From a virus: a stretch of 25,102 nucleotides of DNA. Each line of letters begins with the position of its first letter. The first letter of the stretch is position 1. Below the pieces are notes generated by a model that was not told the DNA's origin, made no database searches, and saw only the letters and a list, made by a program, of their open reading frames with translations. Where the stretch lies: IMG/VR virus record IMGVR_UViG_3300033182_001600, positions 1-25,102 of that record; one strand, given 5' to 3'. The position numbers and the translations under genes were made by a program. This document shows, piece after piece, positions 19,989-25,102 of this stretch.

Positions 19989-20664
19989 TGTCGTCCTCCG
20001 GAAAAATTGCGTCGAGGTATCGCATCGTAGAACGAATTGTTCCCTCAAGCACTGTAGCGTGTGCCGCGATGCGCAAAGTGCGGACCCGTGTCCAGAAATG
20101 TGAAATTCGAAGTCTTGGCGAGCCTCCGGTAACGGCATTGACTGAGTGTCCGTGTTTATCAGTCGAAGGAAAAAAAACTAACATCCCTGCTTCTGGATGT
20201 ATTGAAAGGCTCAAATCGGGGAAAATAAGTTCACCGCCGGTAAAATCCGCATTAAAATATATCAATGAGACGAACTCTATGAACGCACGCGGCAAAGAAT
20301 CGCCGTTGGAGTCAAAATCTAAGCTTCCGTTGGGGTGAAGATGGTCGTGATGTGTGCCCATCCAGAAACCGGGCACAGAGCGTTCGAAAAAGGATCCCGC
20401 ATCTGTCGAGACATCCTCCCCGAAACAGGAATGAATAAGACTTCTTACCCTGTCGATAAGTGCAGCCTCTTTTTCTACCGCCATAGTAAAATTTGACATA
20501 ATTTCCGCTGAATCAGAGCGGACAGCTTCGATGCCGTCCTGAACAAAGCCGCCCTCCCAAAAGCGCGGGTCTGCCATATTCTGCTGCCAAAATTGGACTT
20601 CCGGGCCGTCTAAAAAGTTACGGACCAAGTAGACGCCGTCAACTAAAGAGACGTCGAGAGTCAT
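19981..20664 (-). CDS. P4H-like Fe(II)/2OG oxygenase, subgroup B (227 aa)
   Basis: Metal ligands are H105-x-D107 in GTHHDHLHP and H173 (or H171) in DKHGHSVNAVTGG, followed by R184/R186. LPRAFIEFVSLIYFNADF and GGELIFPDLSLSIHPEAG match the subgroup-B gene at 8825-9529. The DFDSNGDSLPRAF segment corresponds to DFQTRGPTIPRAF there. It starts ATGA-coupled to the upstream TauD-type gene and ends overlapping the next oxygenase by 8 bp. Its DNA looks more AT-rich locally (around 20160-20280) than its neighbours, which might reflect a different origin. Substrate unknown. Confidence 0.91.
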   Translation of the reverse strand: MTLDVSLVDGVYLVRNFLDGPEVQFWQQNMADPRFWEGGFVQDGIEAVRSDSAEIMSNFTMAVEKEAALIDRVRSLIHSCFGEDVSTDAGSFFERSVPGFWMGTHHDHLHPNGSLDFDSNGDSLPRAFIEFVSLIYFNADFTGGELIFPDLSLSIHPEAGMLVFFPSTDKHGHSVNAVTGGSPRLRISHFWTRVRTLRIAAHATVLEGTIRSTMRYLDAIFPEDDNG

Positions 20665-22238
20665 CGTTCGCGTTCATGCTCATTCAGCTCCAACATGTAG
20701 CCAATGTAGTCGTGGATGCGTTCCACGACCCTGCGGCGATCCTCGTTGTCTTTCAGATGGTTGAAACATCCCCACACCGTGTCGACGGCAAACTGAACAA
20801 GAAAATCTTCAGGGGGATCGGCGTCCTTCCAGTCGGTGTACTGCATGAACGGCAAGTTCTGGTAATCCCACGGCCTGAACTGGAGTGGCTGGTGTGGGAA
20901 CCAGTCCGGGTAGTGCCATGCGTGTCCAGCGTGCCGCATGTCGGGATGCCACTCGATGTGGGCGCGAATCTGCGGGATGACGTTCTTGGAACTGTCCGGG
21001 TTGTCGTACTGGAACAGATTCATATCCGGCTCGTAGAAGTAGTGGAAGTCGCCGTTTCTGGAACACAGGTACATGGTTCCTGCGGGTTCACAGTGGGGAA
21101 GTTTGTGGTTCTTGTATCGCATCAGGTTGCGGTACACGGCGTTGTTCTCGTCCTGCTCAACGATGTAGACGTTGAACAGGTCGTTGTTGATCTCGCGCGC
21201 TAGGAGATTGACGTCTTCTCGCCAGTCGCCGTTCTCGTCGGCAATCACAAAAAGTGTGACAGTCTGGTACAAATGATCGACTTCTTCGAGTGCGTAAAAG
21301 CCTTTGGTGAACACGAGCGGAATGTGATCTGGGTTGGGGCCGGAGGTCGAGTCCTTTTCGACGCCTTCTCGGCGGAACGTGTCGCCGAACTCTGGGTCGC
21401 GGCTGTCTGCAAAATTTTTCTCGTAGAACGGAAGTTGACGGCCAATCTCGAAACGATCGAAAATCCTGTTTTCTCGTTCCCAGCCGGGCGTAAACGCATG
21501 AAGTACCGCCCTGTTATCCCAAACGAGCACGTCGCCGACTTCCCATTCCCACTTCCACCGGTTAGCGGGGTTCGCTTCGTAGGCGGCAACGCAATCCTCT
21601 ACTTCGCTAAACCACTCCGGCGGGTCTCCTTCGCAGTCAAGAAAAGTTCCGGGCCCAGTCCAGTAGAGCATCGTCTCACCCGTATCGGGGTGGGTGCGAA
21701 GAGCACCGTGGCAGATGACGTCGCGGTTTTCCTGTCCGGGTTCTGCCGCACCGGTTTCACCTCGCAGCACTGCCTCCTCGAGGTGCGTCTTCAGGTGTTC
21801 GGGCATCGACTGATATAGGCCAGACAGCGAAATGAACAGGGTGTCGCCGAAACCGCGCGGTACGTCGAACTTTGTCATTTTCATCGACGTGAGTACCGGT
21901 GGGTCCTGCAAAAATGGGTTGTCGACGTGCCAGATTCCCTTGATGAACTCTTCGGTATCTTCGGTCTCGACGTCGGGAATTGACGGATGGTTTTGGTCCA
22001 TCAGGTTTCCGGGAGTCGGTTCCGATCCCCCGTCCGACTCGTGGGGTGAGTAGAGGGCGCGCATGAGCTCCATGTGCTCTTGGACGGACGGATCCATCCC
22101 TTTGAAGCCGATCACCTTGTTGCGCTTCAGTATTTCTCTGAAATAGTCCCTATTGTCAATTACTTCCCGCGCGGTAACACCTCGGATTTTGAATCCAAGA
22201 TCACCTAGTCGTAACCCTGCTGCGATTCCACCTTGCAT
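20661..22238 (-). CDS. TauD-like Fe(II)/2OG dioxygenase with large C-terminal extension (525 aa)
   Basis: Residues 1-280 form a TauD-type oxygenase. NKVIGFKGMDPS is the N-terminal block, H104-x-D106 lies in GIWHVDNPFLQDPP, FGDTLFISLSGLYQSMPE is the strand and helix usually reading GGxTxF.d...aY..L, H247 is in GDVLVWDNRAVLHAF, and R258/R262 lie in ENRIFDRFEI. Residues about 285-525 are an unusual extra region: aromatic- and Asp/His-rich, with VTLFVIADENGDW, an alpha/beta stretch, then Trp/Tyr/Pro-dense WHPDMRHAGHAWHYPDWFPH and a C-terminal helix. I do not recognise it; typical TauD proteins end near 280-330 aa. It could be a substrate-recognition or binding domain. TAATG-coupled to the DUF6065-like gene upstream and ATGA-coupled downstream. 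Confidence 0.9.
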   Translation of the reverse strand: MQGGIAAGLRLGDLGFKIRGVTAREVIDNRDYFREILKRNKVIGFKGMDPSVQEHMELMRALYSPHESDGGSEPTPGNLMDQNHPSIPDVETEDTEEFIKGIWHVDNPFLQDPPVLTSMKMTKFDVPRGFGDTLFISLSGLYQSMPEHLKTHLEEAVLRGETGAAEPGQENRDVICHGALRTHPDTGETMLYWTGPGTFLDCEGDPPEWFSEVEDCVAAYEANPANRWKWEWEVGDVLVWDNRAVLHAFTPGWERENRIFDRFEIGRQLPFYEKNFADSRDPEFGDTFRREGVEKDSTSGPNPDHIPLVFTKGFYALEEVDHLYQTVTLFVIADENGDWREDVNLLAREINNDLFNVYIVEQDENNAVYRNLMRYKNHKLPHCEPAGTMYLCSRNGDFHYFYEPDMNLFQYDNPDSSKNVIPQIRAHIEWHPDMRHAGHAWHYPDWFPHQPLQFRPWDYQNLPFMQYTDWKDADPPEDFLVQFAVDTVWGCFNHLKDNEDRRRVVERIHDYIGYMLELNEHERER

Positions 22239-22966
22239 TATTTAGGCTCCTCTAGTTTCACGTGACCGTCGAATGCCGGCCCAATTCGATTGCCGTCCGC
22301 ATCCAAACCAGTGCGTATACCGCCCATCCATGTCCACGGCTGCTCACGCAGTTTAATCATTTTCGCATCGCTGTATCTTTGACGTGCGTCGTTGATTTCG
22401 TTTTGATCTTCGTCCCACATGTTTTTCACGTTGAACTCGACACTGGGCATCAAAGTCGTGTCGTAAAACTGGAAGAACATGAACGGTGATCCCGCAGGAA
22501 ACGTCACCGGCTTGCCGATCTTGGTGATTTTCCAGTTCATATTGAACTCGTCAGGCCACCAGTCGGATGGAATATGGGCAGTTAGGGGTACCGCGCCATC
22601 CACGAAAAGATTAGGTGAACCCGATATCCATGTGGCTATACCGGGCGGCGTGTGGAAGGTCCAGCCGACCGCGAACGACATGATCCCGACGATTGACGGG
22701 ACAACGATTGGCCGGGTGTAACTCTGGCCATTGATCTCAAAATCCATGGTTTCGCCGGAGAGCACGCGTGGAACTGTCATCCCGCCGTCCCATTCGATGA
22801 CGACATCCTGCTGAAGCACCATTTCCCAGCCGTTTACGTTTGCCTCAGTAAGGGGAAGGCATTTGTAGGCGTGCTTTTTGTAGGTGTCGTCCATCCAGTC
22901 GCGTCGCACTGTCGACTGGCGGATCTCTGGAGGGTTCTGGTGGCTCCTGACGAGCGTAACTTCCAT
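22238..22966 (-). CDS. DUF6065-like protein (242 aa)
   Basis: The sequence HAYKCLPLTEANVNGWEMVL, then GIMSFAVGWTFHTPPGIATW, GSPNLFVDGAVPLTAHIPSD and FNMNWKITKIGKPVTFPAG, looks like the DUF6065 family as I remember it: K-C-L-P-[LM]-x-x-AN-x-GW near the start, an RTPPG-type block, and a [FM]-x-M-NW-K block. Members occur in cyanobacteria, other bacteria and phages, often near oxygenases; their biochemical role is not known to me. The chosen ATG 22966 is 1 nt after the upstream oxygenase stop; an upstream frame extension lacks family similarity. Its place between a P4H-like and a TauD-type oxygenase suggests it takes part in the same modification, perhaps as substrate-binding protein. Confidence 0.72.
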   Translation of the reverse strand: MEVTLVRSHQNPPEIRQSTVRRDWMDDTYKKHAYKCLPLTEANVNGWEMVLQQDVVIEWDGGMTVPRVLSGETMDFEINGQSYTRPIVVPSIVGIMSFAVGWTFHTPPGIATWISGSPNLFVDGAVPLTAHIPSDWWPDEFNMNWKITKIGKPVTFPAGSPFMFFQFYDTTLMPSVEFNVKNMWDEDQNEINDARQRYSDAKMIKLREQPWTWMGGIRTGLDADGNRIGPAFDGHVKLEEPK

Positions 22967-22967
22967 A

Positions 22968-23663
22968 TCAGGCGAGCGCCATCGTTTGACCTGAGGCAGA
23001 CGGCAAACCGACCGGAGATGTGGACTGCTGGTACGGCCCAGCATGATCCTGATGGTTCCGGTCGTTGTAGTCGTACATGGTGACCGCCGAGTACTTGATG
23101 CCCTTCTTCACCGGTAGTGAAGCGTGGGCGTAGATGAAGTCGCTCGGGTGGATGATGACGTCACCGAACTCGGGGATGAACTTGAGGTTCTTGTACGGCA
23201 TCATGTACTCGCCGCCCTCATAGTCATCGTTGATGTATCCGATCGCGGACACGGCACACGAGTACGAGAATCCTGAGTCGGGGTGGACGGCAAAGTGCTG
23301 CCCTTCGCCGTACTTCACGAAGTTTGTTGCCTCCTCGTATTCGAGGGACAGGTTGTAGATGCTGGAGTAGTGGCGAACGCATTCGCGGACACCGGCGATG
23401 ACTTCTTCGTACACGGCTCCAAGGTCAGCAAATTCGGTGGGCACTGGCATGTCGGCTTGCCGCAGCTTGAAGTCGAAGCAGTCTCGGTAGTCCTTCATGA
23501 TGTCGTTGTCGCCGACCATCGCCTGCTTCCACGAGTAGTACTCGGTGGTGCTGTCGGCGAGGCCACGCTCAAGCCGTCCGACAAAGTCTGAGTCTTTTGG
23601 CCAGACGTCCTTGTACAGGATGATTCCGTCGGTGGGCACTCCGAGAGTTCCAGCTACGCGCAT
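22968..23663 (-). CDS. P4H-like Fe(II)/2OG oxygenase, Lys-anchored (231 aa)
   Basis: Metal triad H127-x-D129 (HFAVHPDSGFSYS) and H180 (DFIYAHASLPVKKG). The residue that binds the 2OG C5 carboxylate is Lys (K190, in GIKYSAVTMYDYND) where the others in this window have Arg; Lys at this place is classical for prolyl-4-hydroxylases. IGYINDDYEGGEYMMPY is the intervening strand. About 35 C-terminal residues are polar and Gln/Ser-rich. The start is ATG 23663, 2 nt after the previous stop. It lies between the subgroup-C oxygenase and the DUF6065-like gene. Substrate unknown, though a peptide target is more plausible here than for the others. Confidence 0.92.
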   Translation of the reverse strand: MRVAGTLGVPTDGIILYKDVWPKDSDFVGRLERGLADSTTEYYSWKQAMVGDNDIMKDYRDCFDFKLRQADMPVPTEFADLGAVYEEVIAGVRECVRHYSSIYNLSLEYEEATNFVKYGEGQHFAVHPDSGFSYSCAVSAIGYINDDYEGGEYMMPYKNLKFIPEFGDVIIHPSDFIYAHASLPVKKGIKYSAVTMYDYNDRNHQDHAGPYQQSTSPVGLPSASGQTMALA

Positions 23664-23665
23664 TG

Positions 23666-24289
23666 TTACCTCAATTCGGTGATGGTGTAGAACGACGGTG
23701 TAGTCCATCGCTCTCCGCTAGTGATTTGCTTCACTCCGTGAAGATAGTGGACGTCACCCGGGTGAGCAACAGCCAGCCCGGGTTTGATGTCGAGTTCGAT
23801 GTCGTATTCCGGATAGTAGAACTGTCCGCCTTCAAATTCGTCGTTCCAGTAAATGATCGAGTTTATGTCATAGGTTGGAAATGGGTTAGGTGTCCCATCG
23901 TTCAACTGCTTGTCGGCATGCGGCAACTGTTCGTTACCGGGCAGCCAACGGATGAGAACCGGGGGGCGCTGGTAAAGACTGACATTAAATTTGTCTTCTA
24001 GAACGGCCTGCATCTTTTTGATGTATTTGTCGATTAGAGCGTGGATGTCTGGCGCGATGCGCGCGAGAATGTCGCCGCTGCACATCCGGTCCCACCAGTA
24101 CGAAGCGTCGTAGATGCATTCGCCGTCTTCGTTAAATTCGTCGCCACGAGGATTTTCCCATTCGTTGATCGTCGGGAAGAACGTCTGCAGCGTTTTCAGG
24201 TCCTCGGGCTCTACGAAATCTTCGATAATGACGATGTTGTCGGGTCCGGTGCCGAAATGCCCGGGCTGAATGAGCGATTTTTCCTCCAT
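23666..24289 (-). CDS. P4H-like Fe(II)/2OG oxygenase, subgroup C (207 aa)
   Basis: Metal triad H124-x-D126 (QLPHADKQLNDG) and H184 (HYLHGVKQITSG), with R194 in GERWTTPSFYTI. INSIIYWNDEFEGGQFYYPE and IKPGLAVAHPGD are the DSBH strands. The YLHGV-[KR]-x-I-x-SG-x-R block links it to the gene at 7786-8505. The N-terminus is acidic and helical (FVEPEDLKTLQTFFPTINEW). The start is ATG 24289; it may head the long minus-strand run from its own TACGCT box or be read through from genes upstream. Substrate unknown. Confidence 0.91.
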   Translation of the reverse strand: MEEKSLIQPGHFGTGPDNIVIIEDFVEPEDLKTLQTFFPTINEWENPRGDEFNEDGECIYDASYWWDRMCSGDILARIAPDIHALIDKYIKKMQAVLEDKFNVSLYQRPPVLIRWLPGNEQLPHADKQLNDGTPNPFPTYDINSIIYWNDEFEGGQFYYPEYDIELDIKPGLAVAHPGDVHYLHGVKQITSGERWTTPSFYTITELR

Positions 24290-24297
24290 CACCGAGG

Positions 24298-24303
24298 AGC
24301 GTA
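24298..24303 (-). promoter_or_regulatory. Candidate -10 box (TACGCT) for the second oxygenase run
   Basis: TACGCT on the minus strand lies 8 nt upstream of ATG 24289, in a 51-bp gap after the membrane-protein gene. A transcript from it would be leaderless or nearly so. No -35 is visible. Confidence 0.28.
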
Positions 24304-24340
24304 CCACATCTGCGGCAAGACAGTCTCAGGGGAGAAAGTC

Positions 24341-24613
24341 CTATTTGCCGTGGACTGCGCGTCGGATGTGGGGCTCGAGAGTCAGGTGGATGGTAACCCC
24401 AAGCGCAAGCGGGTATACCCACCAGCGGTGCTTGGGATGGAAGATGGCTTTCCAGCAGCTTCTCGTAAGCGTCTCAAATTTGCCGCCACGGATCGCGACA
24501 ACGTCATGCAGGATGACGTAGAGCGCGATAACTGCCCATCCAAACGATCCGGATTTCCCCTTATTTGTTTTTAGGTCAACCGGCTCTTTTAGCGTCCTCC
24601 ACAGCCAGCCCAT
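24341..24613 (-). CDS. Small membrane protein, two predicted helices (90 aa)
   Basis: A basic N-terminus (LKEPVDLKTNKGK) is followed by hydrophobic segments at about residues 25-41 (GWAVIALYVILHDVVAI) and 64-80 (WWVYPLALGVTIHLTLE), separated by a charged loop with HPKHRWW. The layout resembles small two-helix membrane proteins (DUF7427-like) of actinobacterial phages, with a His-x-Pro-x-x-[RL]-W block and an H-L pair in the second helix. This is resemblance from memory only. ATG 24613 lies 7 nt after the stop of the upstream partial gene, so the two are probably co-transcribed. It may sit in the host inner membrane. Confidence 0.72.
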   Translation of the reverse strand: MGWLWRTLKEPVDLKTNKGKSGSFGWAVIALYVILHDVVAIRGGKFETLTRSCWKAIFHPKHRWWVYPLALGVTIHLTLEPHIRRAVHGK

Positions 24614-24619
24614 CTCGCA

Positions 24620-25102
24620 TCACTTGAAGCGCGGCGGGAAGAACGGCGGGAAGAACGGGGGGAAGAACGGCGGGAAGAACGGGGGGAAGTGCGGTGGGAA
24701 ATGTGGCGGGAAGTGCGGTGGGAAAAACGGAGGGAAGTGGGGAGGGAAGAACGGTGGGAAATGCGGAGGGAAGTGGGGAGGGAAGAACGGTGGGAAATGC
24801 GGAGGGAAGAACGGTGGGAAGAACGGCGGGAAGAACGGGGGGAAGAACGGGGGGAAGAACGGCGGGAAGAACGGGGGGAAGAACGGGCCGATTGCACGAA
24901 CGACAATGGTAGTGCCGAGGGGAACCTCAAAGCTGGTGGTGCCGGTATAGGTGACACCGTCAACAACAATCTCGTGTGCCTTGCCGACATCACCGGAAAC
25001 TTCCGTGTCTGAAGTATCGGCAGCCTCAGAGACGTTCGTAAACCCGAGCGCCTGAAGGGCGGTTACACGGTCACCCGCATCCTCGTTGTCAGTGAAGGTG
25101 AA
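24620..25102 (-). CDS. C-terminal part of a protein ending in [F/H]FPP repeats (partial, at least 160 aa)
   Basis: An open frame enters from the right edge with no start in the window and ends at the TGA at 24620-24622. The visible N-terminal part reads FTFTDNEDAGDRVTALQALG, then beta-like stretches KAHEIVVDGVTYTG and FEVPLGTTIVVRAIG. It then passes into 21 tandem tetrapeptides PFFP (14 copies) or PHFP (7 copies) and ends in PRFK. The repeat variants differ mostly by synonymous changes on this strand (CCN, TTC/TTT, CAC/CAT), which supports the minus strand as coding. It could be a structural or fibre protein with an aromatic, proline-rich tail; no family recognised for the tail. The small membrane-protein gene follows directly. 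Confidence 0.75.
   Translation of the reverse strand, partial: FTFTDNEDAGDRVTALQALGFTNVSEAADTSDTEVSGDVGKAHEIVVDGVTYTGTTSFEVPLGTTIVVRAIGPFFPPFFPPFFPPFFPPFFPPFFPPFFPPHFPPFFPPHFPPHFPPFFPPHFPPFFPPHFPPHFPPHFPPFFPPFFPPFFPPFFPPRFK
24636..24887. repeat. Tandem array of 21 units of 12 bp (GGGAAGAACGGN and variants)
   Basis: Units run without any gap or phase shift over 252 bp. Plus-strand variants are GGGAAGAACGG[C/G/T], GGGAAGTGCGGT, GGGAAATG[T/C]GG[C/A], GGGAAGTGGGGA and GGGAAAAACGGA. They encode PFFP or PHFP on the minus strand. The TGC/TGT/TGG-type variants cluster in the middle (units 5-14), with near-identical units at both ends, as expected if the ends have expanded or been homogenised more recently. 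Confidence 0.95.

Noticed and set aside
19350-20030. Long plus-strand ORF (226 aa)
   Set aside because: It is entirely antisense to the subgroup-A oxygenase, whose metal triad and strand order are clear; composition is typical of a mirror frame.
24636-24887. CRISPR array
   Set aside because: Units are 12 bp, contiguous and without spacers, and they continue an open reading frame.
24624-24950. Plus-strand ORF of GGKN/GGKC/GGKW repeats
   Set aside because: Repeat variation is mostly synonymous on the minus strand, where the frame is open to the window edge with a globular-looking region before the repeat. The plus frame has poor context and a short non-repeat tail.
1-25102. tRNA genes or integrase/attachment sites
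   Set aside because: No cloverleaf-like segment, integrase motif or flanking direct repeat was found by eye; a tRNA scan would be needed to be sure.

Overview
This window is best read as part of a tailed-phage (Caudoviricetes) genome, probably from an aquatic environment. Three adjacent genes at the left look virion-related: a fibre-like protein with LTNKTL repeats, a 160-aa protein of a type seen in marine T4-like phages, and a glycine-rich adhesin-like protein. Genes are short and tightly packed, with ATGA or TAATG stop/start overlaps, and convergent genes mostly overlap at their 3' ends. I see no tRNA, rRNA, insertion sequence, integrase or CRISPR array. The host cannot be fixed from sequence alone. 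Several TANNNT -10-like boxes lie 6-8 nt before start codons, which suggests leaderless mRNAs. Together with a two-helix membrane protein of an actinophage-like layout, this leans towards an actinobacterial host, but it is an inference.

Layout. 1-4.0 kb: a PhyH-type oxygenase, a small coiled-coil protein, the three virion-type proteins and a second PhyH-type oxygenase. 3.9-11.7 kb (minus strand): an operon-like run encoding a glutathione-peroxidase-like protein, a TauD-type oxygenase, a small unknown, two prolyl-4-hydroxylase-like (P4H-like) oxygenases separated by another unknown, a cytochrome P450, a NodU/CmcH O-carbamoyltransferase, an SGNH-like hydrolase and a tiny ORF. 11.75-14.2 kb (plus strand): a promoter and six co-oriented genes of unknown function. 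14.2-15.8 kb (plus strand): another P4H-like oxygenase and two small tandem paralogues. 15.8-18.0 kb: small unknown proteins on both strands, including a Lys/Ala/Pro-rich histone-H1-like protein and a putative zinc-binding protein. 18.0-24.3 kb (minus strand): a second tightly coupled run with five P4H-like oxygenases, a TauD-type oxygenase carrying a large C-terminal extension, a DUF6065-like protein and a Rossmann NAD(P)-binding protein. 24.3-25.1 kb (minus strand): a small membrane protein and the C-terminal part of a protein ending in 21 [F/H]FPP repeats, which runs off the window.

The outstanding feature is the density of Fe(II)/2-oxoglutarate (2OG) oxygenases: twelve in 25 kb, all with visible HxD/E...H metal triads. 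They fall into PhyH, TauD and at least three P4H-like subgroups. Both long minus-strand runs carry one TauD-type, one 'B' subgroup and one 'C' subgroup member, as if a module had been duplicated. The P450, carbamoyltransferase, SGNH-like protein and peroxidase-like protein resemble the tailoring part of a natural-product or glycan gene cluster. My inference is that the phage makes or remodels an oxidised, possibly carbamoylated molecule, such as modified DNA bases, surface glycan, virion protein or a small molecule. The substrate is not visible from sequence.
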